Notes: generated from the letters alone by a model not told the origin. A stretch of 64,000 nucleotides of DNA from Onthophagus taurus (GCF_036711975.1 NC_091968.1:14446001-14510000); one strand, 5' to 3'. Counted from the first letter of the stretch, positions 16,995 to 30,099 are shown. Made by a program: numbers and translations.

Positions 16995-17219
16995 TTAAGT
17001 CATTACATATTTAAATCTTTCATGAAAAATCTTATTTCTAAATTCGCTGCTTAAGTACAGGTGTAACATATCATTTACATAACTTATTCTATTCTTAAAT
17101 CTAAGACGATCTAAATACATTTCCTCCCAATTACACTTTCGTGATTGTCTATACGCATAAGTCCATGCATACATTCTATGCATCTCATTTTTACTCTCAT
17201 CAATCCGCACCTTACCCAT
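16995..17219 (-). CDS. 74-aa basic protein, unknown
   Basis: Not recognised. Rich in Arg, Lys, Tyr and Met, predicted helical (NEMHRMYAWTYAYRQSRK), without Cys pairs. The ATG lies 4 nt after the stop of the 299-codon frame, so it is the second cistron of that mRNA. AATAAATAAA follows its stop within a few bases and marks the 3' end. Identical in copy B. Confidence 0.62.
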   Translation of the reverse strand: MGKVRIDESKNEMHRMYAWTYAYRQSRKCNWEEMYLDRLRFKNRISYVNDMLHLYLSSEFRNKIFHERFKYVMT

Positions 17220-17223
17220 GTCT

Positions 17224-18123
17224 TTATTGATTGTGAAATAATTTAAACAAATCTACATCCAACAAGATTTTATCGAAATTGTACAACATCACTTCCTTAC
17301 TTATACATATTTGTTCAGAACACGATTCATTGAGCATCGTTAACATATTACGTTTCACATCTCCATCCATTGCAGCTAACGCGTTTATAACACTATCATA
17401 ATATGCTTTGTAATTCACAGTTCTCAATAATTTCAGTCGAGTTGCTACTAAATCTGCTACGTTCCAAAGCTCATGCAACGATTCATATGCAATATATACA
17501 TATTCTCCACCCCTCTCCAACTTTAAAATCTTGCAAACGTTTTCCATCCAATCGCACGATATACTGACACCACACAACACTATCTGCGACGGAGACTGAT
17601 TAGCAAAACTGTTTGTGATTGTTGACTTATACATAATAATGTTGTGCCAATCGTTTTCCGTTAATGTTAAACATTGACCTTTTCCCATTAACCTTACCAC
17701 TGGTTCAAAATGTAAGTCAGCACTTAATCCTATTGCCACACATTTCGTGCGGCTCTTATTTAGTGCATACACTGTTTCCGAAAATAGAGGACCTCTACTT
17801 GCTCTTACTGTACTGTCCGACATGTTGGTTAAGCTCTCCATGTTATCTATTCTCGAAACTACTTCATTATTACCGTTAACACTTTGCGTCATAATAAAAG
17901 GGCTTAAGTCTGCAAACGAATCTTTTCCATCAGCGACCGCTTGCATATTGTTACCACACTCTATAACTGTATTAAACTTTTCTTGTTTTAACACCTCTTC
18001 AGATGCCACGGGTGTCAACGAGGGTTTTATCACCTTTGGACTTATGCTCGCTTTTTTGGACACCGCCTGTTGAACCTCGAGACTTCTCTTCGGTGCTTTT
18101 GTATATTGTTGTCTGGAACCCAC
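17224..18123 (-). CDS. Unknown protein, 240 residues from ATG or 299 from GTG
   Basis: Not recognised. The open frame has 299 codons from a GTG at 18121-18123, but the first in-frame ATG is codon 60 (17944-17946). The early part is Lys/Ser/Pro-rich and disordered; from about residue 100 on it looks globular (VYALNKSRTKCVAIGLSADLHF, SQIVLCGVSISCDWM). A candidate 5' intron (18123-18177, GTAAGT donor, TATTAAT branch-like, TTAG acceptor) ends at the GTG, so an upstream exon or a non-AUG start is possible. The upstream promoter copies the terminal-repeat module. Identical in copy B. Confidence 0.65.
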   Translation of the reverse strand: MGSRQQYTKAPKRSLEVQQAVSKKASISPKVIKPSLTPVASEEVLKQEKFNTVIECGNNMQAVADGKDSFADLSPFIMTQSVNGNNEVVSRIDNMESLTNMSDSTVRASRGPLFSETVYALNKSRTKCVAIGLSADLHFEPVVRLMGKGQCLTLTENDWHNIIMYKSTITNSFANQSPSQIVLCGVSISCDWMENVCKILKLERGGEYVYIAYESLHELWNVADLVATRLKLLRTVNYKAYYDSVINALAAMDGDVKRNMLTMLNESCSEQICISKEVMLYNFDKILLDVDLFKLFHNQ

Positions 18124-18721
18124 TAAGTATATATAACATTAATACTTCTGCTGTAAGACAAGTGTTTATGGACTTACTTGTTCTGCGTTGTTATGTCACC
18201 ACTACGTCGGATGATTTCAATGAAACTAATCTTTTATGAACCTGACTTGCTATTTATGCACATCATTTTAGGTGGGGACGTCACGGTCACAATTAAGGTT
18301 GACTTCAAGTTCTCCGTTGAGGTCAAAGTAAAGGTCATTGTTCAGGTCAAGGTTACTGATCAATGTCATAGTCACTCAACGTGATCTTGACCTGAGGTGA
18401 GCTCAAAGTAAATCCAACCCGGTCATGCTCCACTCCTCCGGGAGCACCCGAGAAGAGTCATCACTCGACTTGAGTACACCAAAAAAAAACATCATGAACT
18501 GCTAACTCGGGGGCGTCGAGTTGACACCATAAATAATACGTTAAAAAGATATGCAATTGTTTATCATTTATTAAAGACGAGTTCAATAAATTAAATGAAA
18601 TTTAATTCGGTTGTTTTTCTTTTCCATTTTATATATTAGGATTAGGAATGTGATACATTTAAATTGAATAAAAAAAGTCAGTACAATAAAAATTAATTTA
18701 TTTAAATTTTAAATTTTAACA
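18124..18721. promoter_or_regulatory. 598-bp intergenic region with an internal copy of the terminal-repeat promoter module
   Basis: 18280-18412 repeats about 133 bp of the subterminal TGACCT-rich part of the inverted repeat, in the orientation that faces the 299-codon gene. A TATA box ATAAATAG (18250-18257) and TCATT near 18222 follow on the - strand. Upstream lie short GTCGAG/CTCGAC inverted words (18440-18530) and an AT-rich tail with AATAAA for the 160-aa gene. No gene seen. Confidence 0.75.
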
Positions 18722-19204
18722 CTAATCTAAATCCATTTTTAAAAATTTTAAAATTAATTTAACATTTTCAATTGCACAACTGCTTTCCGATTTATAATGA
18801 TATGCGCAAGAATTTTGACTCAACGAAAGCAAAGGGCAATATATATTATCTTGTAAATTAATAATCACTGGCTTTACCGATGATAATAGGTCTCTCAATA
18901 CCTTTTCTTTTTGAGATCCCTTTACAAACACCACCTCCACTCCGCATGTATGCTGTTCCAGAATGTCTTTCAGTTGATTATAGGGCACATATCCATTCTC
19001 GTAATGCAAATGGTGTGAGTTATTCTCCTCCCAACGCACTTGTCGACATTCTCGCTTATTGAGTCTTTCATAACTTATATCAGGTTGAAATATGAAATGG
19101 GAAATCGACTCACCATCACCGATAGCCAATTCTTTAACTCGAAATCCCGAAGATAAAGTAAACCCTTGCATATCGATGACTTTAATTGGATTTCTCGATG
19201 CCAT
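18722..19204 (-). CDS. 160-aa protein at the right end, paralogue of the 171-aa gene
   Basis: Function unknown. The ordered shared motifs with the 171-aa protein are VIDMQGF (9-15), KELA (24-27), HFIFQP (36-41), NxHHLHYENGYVP (62-74), VKGSQKEKVLRDL and SCAYHYKSESSCAIENV. It is the first gene inside the right terminal repeat, so its promoter is the repeat itself, the same as that of the polymerase. This suggests co-expression with the replication gene. Copy B has Leu for Ser at residue 63. Confidence 0.72.
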   Translation of the reverse strand: MASRNPIKVIDMQGFTLSSGFRVKELAIGDGESISHFIFQPDISYERLNKRECRQVRWEENNSHHLHYENGYVPYNQLKDILEQHTCGVEVVFVKGSQKEKVLRDLLSSVKPVIINLQDNIYCPLLSLSQNSCAYHYKSESSCAIENVKLILKFLKMDLD

Positions 19205-19261
19205 TATATTTAAGCGATGTAAACTGCTTAAAATAGGAGCTACAAGTTCCTCAATTTCTTT

Positions 19262-19707
19262 ATGTTCACAACACTCTTACTTCAATACTGTTGAACACGA
19301 TTTTCTATCTGCTATTTAAAGCATACCTCCTCCGAAGTGGGGTTTTCAATGGCCTCACGTCGTGTAACCTTCATTTCCGGTCACGTACACGGTCAATGTA
19401 ATGGTCACAATTAAGGTTGACTTCAAGGTCTCCGTTGAGATCAAAGTAAAGGTCATTGTTCAGGTCAAGGTTACTGATCAAGGTCATGGTCACTAAACGT
19501 GATCTTGACCTGAGGTGAGCTCAAAGTAAAGGTCATTGTTTAGGTCAAGGTTACTGGTCAACGACCCCCTTTGCAATAGCCGATTCTGGAACCTCCTCCC
19601 AGAACCTCAGGGCAAGGTCAAGGTCATGGTCACTCAACGTGACCTTGGCCTTGACCTTGACCTGAGGTTCTGAGAGGAGGTTCTAGAATCGGCTTTTATC
19701 TACTACT
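19262..19707 (-). repeat. Terminal inverted repeat, right end of copy A
   Basis: 446 bp, ending GGCTTTTATCTACTACT. It matches the left repeat to the base at its inner edge, where ATGTTC begins. Its own hairpin spans 19579-19693 and its TATA-like box is at 19313-19320. It faces the 160-aa gene, with 57 bp of unique leader between. Confidence 0.95.
19579..19693. repeat. Hairpin inside the right terminal repeat of copy A
   Basis: Mirror of the left-end hairpin: arms of 55 nt around a 5-nt loop, 14 nt from the tip. The arm sequence differs slightly from the left one, yet most pairs are kept. Confidence 0.88.
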
Positions 19708-19713
19708 AACGTC
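19708..19713. repeat. Target-site duplication of copy A, right
   Basis: AACGTC directly after the terminus, equal to 1115-1120. The satellite continues with ATAATATCACG in phase. Confidence 0.95.
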
Positions 19714-22168
19714 ATAATATCACGTTTTGGGCACATTTTGTTTTTTATCTCCAACTTGCTCCAACATGTCATTTGACGCCTGAATAACACAAATATGGTC
19801 ATCAGAATTATCGGAACCAAAAGTGATAGAAAGTTCAAACATGGCTCAGAACGGCGTATAACGTCATAATATCACGTTTTGGGCACATTTTGTTTTTTAT
19901 CTCCAACATGGTTCAACATGTCATTTGGCTCCTAAATATCACAAATATGGTCAGCAGAATTATCGGAACCAAAAGTGATAGAAAGTTCAAACATGGCTCA
20001 GAACGGCGTATAACGTCATAATATCACGTTTTGGGCATATTTTGTTTTTTATCTCCAACATGGTTCAACATGTCATTTGGCTCCTAAATATCACAAATAT
20101 GGTCAGCAGAATTATCGGAACCAAAAGTGATAGAAAGTTCAAACATGGCGAAGAACGGCGTATAACGTCATAATATCACGTTTTGGGCACATTTTGTTTT
20201 TTATCTCCAACAATGTGACATTTGGCATCTGAATATCACATATATGGTCGACAGAATTACCGGAACCAAAAGTGATAGAAAGTTCAAACATGGCTCAGAA
20301 CGGCGTATAACGTCATAATATCACGTTTTGAGCACATTTTATTTTTTATCTCCAACATGGTTCAACATGTCATTTGGCGCCTGAATAACACAAATATGGT
20401 CAGCAGAATTATCGGAACCAAAAGTGATAGAAAGTTCAAACATGGCTCAGAACGGCGTATAACGTCATAATATCACGTTTTGGGGACATTTTATTTTTTA
20501 TCTCCAACATGGTTCAACATGTCATTTGGCTACTAAATATCACAAATATGGTCAGCAGAATTATCGGAACCAAAAGTGATAGAAAGTTCAAACATGGCTC
20601 AGAACGGCGTATAACGTCATAATATCATGTTTTGGGCAGATTTTGTTTTTTATCTCCAACTTGCTCCAACATGTCATTTGGCGCCTGAATAACACAAATA
20701 TGGTCAGCAGAATTATCGGAACCAAAAGTGATAGAAAGTTCAAACATGGCTCAGAACGGCGTATAACGTCATAATATCACGTTTTGGGCACACTTTGTTT
20801 TTTATCTTCGACTTGCTCCAACATGTTATTTGATGCCTGAATATCACAAATATGGTCAGCAGAATTATCGGAACCAAAAGTGATAGAAAGTTCAAACATG
20901 GCTCAGAACGGCGTATAACGTCATAATATCACGTTTTGGGCACATTTTGTTTTTTATCTCCAACATGGTTCAACATGTCATTTGGCTCCTAAATATCACA
21001 AATATGGTCAGCAAAATTATCGAAACCAAAAGTGATAGAAAGTTCAAACATGGCTCAGAACGGCGTATAACGTCATAATATCACGTTTTGGGCACATTTT
21101 GTTTTTTATCTCCAACATGGTTCAACATGTCATTTGCTCCCAAATATCACAAATATGGTCAGCAGAATTATCGGAACCAAAAGTGATAGAAAGTTCAAAC
21201 ATGGCTCAGAACGGCGTATAACGTCATAATATAACGTTTTGGGCACATTTTGTTTTTTATCTCCAACATGGTACATCATGTCATTTGGCGCCTGAATAAC
21301 ACAAATATGGTCAGCAGAATTATCGGAACCAAAAGTGATAGAAAGTTCAAACATGGCTCAGAACGGCGTATAACGTCATAATATCACGTTTTGGGCACAT
21401 TTTGTTTTTTATCTCCAACATGGTTCAACAGGTTATTTGGCTCCTAAATATCACAAATATGGTCAGCAGAATTATCGGAACCAAAAGTGATAGAAAGTTC
21501 AAACATGGCTCAGAACGGCGTATAACGTCACAATATTACGTTTTGGGCACATTTTGTTTTTTATCTCCAACATGGTTCAACATGTCATTTGGCGCCTGAA
21601 TAACACAAATATGGTCAGCAGAATTATCGGAACCAAAAGTGATAGAAAGTTCAAACATGGCTCAGAACGGCGTATAACGTCATAATATCACGTTTTGGGC
21701 ACATTTTGTTTTTTATCTCCAACATGGTTCATCATGTCATTTGGCGCCTGAATAACACAAATATGGTCAGCAGAATTATCGGAACCAAAAGTGATAGAAA
21801 GTTCAAACATGGCTCAGAACGGCGTATAACGTCATAATATTACGTTTTGGGCACATTTTGTTTTTTATCTCCAACATGGTTCAACATGTCATTTGGCGCC
21901 TGAATAACACAAATATGGTCAGCAGAATTATCGGAACCAAAAGTGATAGAAAGTTCAAACATGGCTCAGAACGGCGTATAACGTCATAATATCACGTTTT
22001 GGGCACATTTTGTTTTTTATCTCCGACTTGCTCCAACATGTTATTTGGCGCCTGAATATCACAAATATGGTCAGCAGAATTATCGGAACCAAAAGTGATA
22101 GAAAGTTCAAACATGGCTCAGAACGGCGTATAACGTCATAATATCACGTTTTGGGCACATTTTGTTTT

Positions 22169-24000
22169 TTATCTCCAACAATGTGACATTTGGCATCTGA
22201 ATATCACATATATGGTCGACAGAATTACCGGAACCAAAAGTGATAGAAAGTCCAAACATGTCTCAGAACGGCGTATAACGTCATAATATAACGTTTTGGG
22301 CACATTTTGTTTTTTATCTCTAACATGCTCCAATATGTGATTTGGCCCCTGAATATCACAAATATGGTGAACAGAATTATCGGAACCAAAAGTGATAGAA
22401 AGTTCAAACATGGCTCAGAACGGCGTATAACGTCATAATATCACGTTTTGGGCACATTTTGTTTTTTATCTCTAACATGCTCCAATATGTGATTTGGCCC
22501 CTGAATATCACAAATATGGTGAACAGAATTATCGGAACCAAAAGTGATAGAAAGTTCAAACATGGCTCAGAACGGCGTATAACGTCATAATATCACGTTT
22601 TGGGCACATTTTGTTTTTTATCTCCAACATGCTCCAATGTGACATTTGGCATCTCAATATCACATATATGGTCGACAGAATTACCGGAACCAAAAGTGAT
22701 AGAAAGTTCAAACATGGCTCAGAATGGCGTATAACGTCATAATATCACGTTTTGGGCACATTTTGTTTTTTATCTCCAACAATGTGACATTTGGCATCTG
22801 AATATCACATATATGGTCGACAAAATTACCGGAACCAAAAGTGATAGAAAGTTCAAACATGGTTCAGAACGGCGTATAACGTCATAATATCACGTTTTGA
22901 GCACATTTTATTTTTTATCTCCAACATGGTTCAACATGTCATTTGGCGCCTGAAAAACACAAATATGGTCAGCAGAATTATCGGAACCAAAAGTGATAGA
23001 AAGTTCAAACATGTCTCAGAACGGCGTATAACGTCATAATATCACGTTTTGGGCACATTTTGTTTTTTATCTCCAACATGCTCCAAGATGTCATTTGGCG
23101 CCTGAATATCACAAATATGGTCAACAGAATTATCGGAACCAAAAGTGATAGAAAGTTCAAACATGGCTCAGAACGGCGTATAACGTCATAATATCACGTT
23201 TTGGGCACATTTTGTTTTTTATCTCCGACTTGCTCCAACATGTTATTTGGCGCCTGAATATCACAAATATGGTCAGCAGAATTATCGGAACCAAAAGTGA
23301 TAGAAAGTTCAAACATGGCTCAGAACGGCGTATAACGTCATAATATCACGTTTTGGGCACATTTTGTTTTTTATCTCCAACATGGTTCAACATGTCATTT
23401 GGCTCCTAAATATCACAAATATGGTCAGCAGAATTATCGGAACCAAAAGTGATAGAAAGTTCAAACATGGCTCAGAACGGCGTATAACGTCGTAATATCA
23501 CGTTTTGGGCACATTTTGTTTTTTATCTCCAACTTGCTCCAACATGTCATTTGGTGCCTGAATAACACAAATATGGTCAGCAGAATTATCGGAACCAAAA
23601 GTGATAGAAAGTTCAAACATGGCTCAGAACGGCGTATAACGTCATAATATCACGTTTTGGGCACATTTTGTTTTTTATCTCCAACAATGTGACATTTGGC
23701 ATCTGAATATCACATATATGGTCGACAGAATTACCGGAACCAAAAGTGATAGAAAGTCCAAACATGTCTCAGAACGGCGTATAACGTCATAATATAACGT
23801 TTTGGGCACATTTTGTTTTTTATCTCTAACATGCTCCAATATGTGATTTGGCCCCTGAATATCACAAATATGGTGAACAGAATTATCGGAACCAAAAGTG
23901 ATAGAAAGTTCAAACATGGCTCAGAACGGCGTATAACGTCATAATATCACGTTTTGCGCACATTTTGTTTTTTATCTCCAACATGCTCCAATATGTCATT
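22169..24000. repeat. Satellite segment duplicated at 1506-bp offset
   Basis: The run of monomers starting near 22141 (ACAATGTGACATTTGG type, then CCAATATGTGATTTGGCCCC type) recurs near 23647 in the same order. The offset is 1506 bp, about ten monomers with short variants. The extent is approximate. Confidence 0.65.
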
Positions 24001-24520
24001 TGGCCCCTGAATATCACAAATATGGTGAACAGAATTATCGGAACCAAAAGTGATAGAAAGTTCAAACATGGCTCAGAACGGCGTATAACGTCATAATATC
24101 ACGTTTTGGGCACATTTTGTTTTTTATCTCCAACATGCTCCAATGTGACATTTGGCATCTCAATATCACATATATGGTCGACAGAATTACCGGAACCAAA
24201 AGTGATAGAAAGTTCAAACATGGCTCAGAATGGCGTATAACGTCATAATAAGACGTTTTGGGCACATTTTGTTTTTTATCTCCAACAATGTGACATTTGG
24301 CATCTGAATATCACATATATGGTCGACAGAATTACCGGAACCAAAAGTGATAGAAAGTTCAAACATGGCTCAGAACGGCGTATAACGTCATAATATCACG
24401 TTTTGGGCACATTTTGTTTTTTATCTCCAACATGCTCCAATGTGACATTTGGCATCTGAATATCACATATATGGTCGACAGAATTACCGGAACCAAAAGT
24501 GATAGAAAGTTCAAACATGT

Positions 24521-27500
24521 CTCAGAACGGCGTATAACGTCATAATATCACGTTTTGGGCACATTTTGTTTTTTATCTCCAACATGGTTCAACATGTCAT
24601 TTGGCTCCTAAATATCACAAATATGGTCAGCAGAATTATCGGAACCAAAAGTGATAGAAAGTTCAAACATGGCTCAGAACGGCGTATAACGTCATAATAT
24701 CACGTTTTGTTTTTTATCTCCAACATGGTTCAACATGTCATTTGGCTCCTAAATATCACAAATATGGTCAGCAGAATTATCGGAACCAAAAGTGATAGAA
24801 AGTTCAAACATGGCTCAGAACGGCGTATAACGTCATAATATCACGTTTTGGGCACATTTTATTATTTATCTCCAACATGGTTAAACATGTCATTTGGCGC
24901 CTGAATAACACAAATATGGTCAGCAGAATTATCGGAACCAAAAGTGATAGAAAGTTCAAACATGGCTCAGAACGGCGTATAACGTCATAATATCACGTGT
25001 TGGGCACATTTTGTTTTTTATCTAAAACTTGCTCCAACATGTCATTTGGCGCCTGAATAACACAAATATGGTCAGCAGAATTATCGGAACCAAAAGTGAT
25101 AGAAAGTTCAAACATGGCTCAGAACGGCGTATAACGTCATAATATCACGTTTTGGGCACATTTTGTTTTTTATCTCCAATATGCTCCAATGTGACATTTG
25201 GCATCTGAATATCACATATATGGTCGACTGAATTACCGGAACCAAAAGTGATAGAAAGTTCAAACATGTCTCAGAACGGCGTATAACGTCATAATATCAC
25301 GTTTTGGGCACATTTTGTTTTTTATCTCCAACATGCTCCAATATGTCATTTGGCCCCTGAATATCACAAATATGGTGAACAGAATTATCGGAACCAAAAG
25401 TGATAGAAAGTTCAAACATGTCTCAGAACGGCGTATAACGTCATAATATAACGTTTTGGGCACATTTTGTTTTTTATCTCCAACATGCTCCAATGTGACA
25501 TTTGGCATCTGAATATCACAAATATGGTGAACAGAATTATCGGAACCAAAAGTGATAGAAAGTTCAAACATGGCTCAGAACGGCGTATAACGTCATAATA
25601 TCACGTGTTGGGCACATTTTGTTTTTTATCTCCAACATGCTCCAATGTGACATTTGGCATCTGAATATCACAAATATGGTCAACAGAATTATCGGAACCA
25701 AAAGTGATAGAAAGTTCAAACATGTCTCAGAACGGCGTATAACGTCATAATGTCACGTTTTGGGCACATTTTGTTTTTTATCTCCAACATGGTTCAACAT
25801 GTCATTTGGCTCGTAAATATCACAAATATGGTCAGCAGAATTATCGGAACCAAAAGTGATAGAAAGTTCAAACATGGCTCAGAACGGCGTATAACGTCAT
25901 AATATCACGTTTTGTTTTTTATCTCCAATATGGTTCAACATGTCATTTGGCTCCTAAATGTCACAAATATGGTCAGCAGAATTATCGGAACCAAAAGTGA
26001 TAGAAAGTTCAAACATGGCTCAGAACGGCGTATAACGTCATAATATCACGTTTTGGGCACATTTTATTTTTTATCTCCAACATGGTTCAACATGTCATTT
26101 GGCGCCTGAATAACACAAATATGGTCAGCAGAATTATCGGAACCAAAAGTGATAGAAAGTTCAAACCTGTCTCAGAACGGCGTATAACGTCATAATATAA
26201 CGTTTTGGGCACATTTTGTTTTTTATCTCCAACATGCTCCAATGTGACATTTGGCATCTGAATATCACATATATGGTCGACTGAATTACCGGAACCAAAA
26301 GTGATAGAAAGTTCAAACATGTCTCAGAACGGCGTATAACGTCATAATATAACGTTTTGAGCACATTTTGTTTTTTATCTCCAACATGCTCCAATATCTC
26401 ATTTGGCGCCTGAATAACACAAATATGGTCAGCAGAATTATCGGAACCAAAAGTGATAGAAAGTTCAAACCTGTCTCAGAACGGCGTATAACGTCATAAT
26501 ATCACGTTTTGGGCACATTTTGTTTTTTATCTCCAACATGCTCCAAGATGTCATTTGGCGCCTGAAAATCACAAATATGGTCAACAGAATTATCGGAACC
26601 AAAAGTGATAGAAAGTTCAAACATGTCTCAGAACGGCGTATAACGTCATAATATAACGTTTTGAGCACATTTTGTTTTTTATCTCCAACATGCTCCAATA
26701 TCTCATTTGGCGCCCGAATAACAGAAATATGGTCGACAGAATTACCGGAACCAAAAGTGATAGAAAGTTCAAACATGGCTCAGAACGGCGTATAACGTCA
26801 TAATATCACGTTTTGGGCACATTTTGTTTTTTATCTCCAACACGCTCCAATGTGACATTTGGCATCTGAATATCACATATATGGTCGACAGAATTACCGG
26901 AACCAAAAGTGATAGAAAGTTCAAATATGGCTCAGAACGGCGTATAACGTCATAATATCACGTTTTGGGCACATTTTGTTTTTTATCTCCAACATGCTCC
27001 AAGATGTCATTTGGCGCCTGAATAACACAAATATGGTCAGCAGAATTATCGGAACCAAAAGTGATAGAAAGTTCAAACATGGCTCAGAACGGCGTATAAC
27101 GTCATAATATCACGTTTTGGGCACATTTTGTTTTTTATCTCCAACTTGTTCCAACATGTCATTTGGCGCCTGAATAACACAAATATGGTCAGCAGAATTA
27201 TCGGAACCAAAAGTGATAGAAAGTTCAAACATGGCTCAGAACGGCGTATAACGTCATAATATCACGTTTTGGGCACATTTTGTTTTTTATCTCCAACATG
27301 GTTCAACATGTCATTTGGCTCCTAAATATCACAAATATGGTCAGCAGAATTATCGGAACCAAAAGTGATAGAAAGTTCAAACATGGCTCAGAACGGCGTA
27401 TAACGTCATAATATCACGTTTTGTTTTTTATCTCCAACATGGTTCAACATGTCATTTGGCTCCTAAATATCACAAATATGGTCAGCAGAATTATCGGAAC

Positions 27501-29948
27501 CAAAAGTGATAGAAAGTTCAAACATGGCTCAGAACGGCGTATAACGTCATAATATCACGTTTTGGGCACATTTTATTATTTATCTCCAACATGGTTAAAC
27601 ATGTCATTTGGCGCCTGAATAACACAAATATGGTCAGCAGAATTATCGGAACCAAAAGTGATAGAAAGTTCAAACATGGCTCAGAACGGCGTATAACGTC
27701 ATAATATCACGTGTTGGGCACATTTTGTTTTTTATCTAAAACTTGCTCCAACATGTCATTTGGCGCCTGAATAACACAAATATGGTCAGCAGAATTATCG
27801 GAACCAAAAGTGATAGAAAGTTCAAACATGGCTCAGAACGGCGTATAACGTCATAATATCACGTTTTGGGCACATTTTGTTTTTTATCTCCAATATGCTC
27901 CAATGTGACATTTGGCATCTGAATATCACATATATGGTCGACTGAATTACCGGAACCAAAAGTGATAGAAAGTTCAAACATGTCTCAGAACGGCGTATAA
28001 CGTCATAATATCACGTTTTGGGCACATTTTGTTTTTTATCTCCAACATGCTCCAATATGTCATTTGGCCCCTGAATATCACAAATATGGTGAACAGAATT
28101 ATCGGAACCAAAAGTGATAGAAAGTTCAAACATGTCTCAGAACGGCGTATAACGTCATAATATAACGTTTTGGGCACATTTTGTTTTTTATCTCCAACAT
28201 GCTCCAATGTGACATTTGGCATCTGAATATCACAAATATGGTGAACAGAATTATCGGAACCAAAAGTGATAGAAAGTTCAAACATGGCTCAGAACGGCGT
28301 ATAACGTCATAATATCACGTGTTGGGCACATTTTGTTTTTTATCTCCAACATGCTCCAATGTGACATTTGGCATCTGAATATCACAAATATGGTCAACAG
28401 AATTATCGGAACCAAAAGTGATAGAAAGTTCAAACATGTCTCAGAACGGCGTATAACGTCATAATGTCACGTTTTGGGCACATTTTGTTTTTTATCTCCA
28501 ACATGGTTCAACATGTCATTTGGCTCGTAAATATCACAAATATGGTCAGCAGAATTATCGGAACCAAAAGTGATAGAAAGTTCAAACATGGCTCAGAACG
28601 GCGTATAACGTCATAATATCACGTTTTGTTTTTTATCTCCAATATGGTTCAACATGTCATTTGGCTCCTAAATGTCACAAATATGGTCAGCAGAATTATC
28701 GGAACCAAAAGTGATAGAAAGTTCAAACATGGCTCAGAACGGCGTATAACGTCATAATATCACGTTTTGGGCACATTTTATTTTTTATCTCCAACATGGT
28801 TCAACATGTCATTTGGCGCCTGAATAACACAAATATGGTCAGCAGAATTATCGGAACCAAAAGTGATAGAAAGTTCAAACCTGTCTCAGAACGGCGTATA
28901 ACGTCATAATATAACGTTTTGGGCACATTTTGTTTTTTATCTCCAACATGCTCCAATGTGACATTTGGCATCTGAATATCACATATATGGTCGACTGAAT
29001 TACCGGAACCAAAAGTGATAGAAAGTTCAAACATGTCTCAGAACGGCGTATAACGTCATAATATAACGTTTTGAGCACATTTTGTTTTTTATCTCCAACA
29101 TGCTCCAATATCTCATTTGGCGCCTGAATAACACAAATATGGTCAGCAGAATTATCGGAACCAAAAGTGATAGAAAGTTCAAACCTGTCTCAGAACGGCG
29201 TATAACGTCATAATATCACGTTTTGGGCACATTTTGTTTTTTATCTCCAACATGCTCCAAGATGTCATTTGGCGCCTGAAAATCACAAATATGGTCAACA
29301 GAATTATCGGAACCAAAAGTGATAGAAAGTTCAAACATGTCTCAGAACGGCGTATAACGTCATAATATAACGTTTTGAGCACATTTTGTTTTTTATCTCC
29401 AACATGCTCCAATATCTCATTTGGCGCCCGAATAACAGAAATATGGTCGACAGAATTACCGGAACCAAAAGTGATAGAAAGTTCAAACATGGCTCAGAAC
29501 GGCGTATAACGTCATAATATCACGTTTTGGGCACATTTTGTTTTTTATCTCCAACACGCTCCAATGTGACATTTGGCATCTGAATATCACATATATGGTC
29601 GACAGAATTACCGGAACCAAAAGTGATAGAAAGTTCAAATATGGCTCAGAACGGCGTATAACGTCATAATATCACGTTTTGGGCACATTTTGTTTTTTAT
29701 CTCCAACATGCTCCAAGATGTCATTTGGCGCCTGAATAACACAAATATGGTCAGCAGAATTATCGGAACCAAAAGTGATAGAAAGTTCAAACATGGCTCA
29801 GAACGGCGTATAACGTCATAATATCACGTTTTGGGCACATTTTGTTTTTTATCTCCAACTTGCTCCAACATGTCATTTGGCGCCTGAATAACACAAATAT
29901 GGTCAGCAGAATTATCGGAACCAAAAGTGATAGAAAGTTCAAACATGG
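24521..29948. repeat. 2714-bp higher-order satellite repeat, two units
   Basis: 24521-27234 and 27235-29948 are nearly identical over about 18 monomers, including rare variants such as TTTATCTAAAACTTGC, CGTGTTGGGC and CAAACCTGTCTCAG at the same offsets. A third unit begins near 29949 and is cut by copy B. Confidence 0.9.
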
Positions 29949-30099
29949 CTCAGAACGGCGTATAACATCATAATATCACGTTTTGGGCACATTTTGTTTT
30001 TTATCTCCAACATGGTTCAACATGTCATTTGGCTCCTAAATATCACAAATATGGTCAGCAGAATTATCGGAACCAAAAGTGATAGAAAGTTCAAACATG

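Larger units (their letters stand above)
1121..19707 (+). mobile_element. Polinton/Maverick (adintovirus-like) element, copy A, apparently complete
   Basis: An 18,587-bp unit bounded by 446-bp inverted repeats and a 6-bp duplication, inserted in satellite DNA. It encodes protein-primed DNA polymerase B, an integrase with chromodomain, a packaging ATPase, an adenain-type protease and two jelly-roll capsid candidates, which together define Polintons. A PLA2 protein adds a virion entry-type function. The polymerase reads on the + strand from the left end and all other genes on the - strand. No broken gene was found. It is close to identical to copy B, so at least one of the two is young. Whether it is called a transposon or an integrated adintovirus is a matter of definition. 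Confidence 0.95.
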
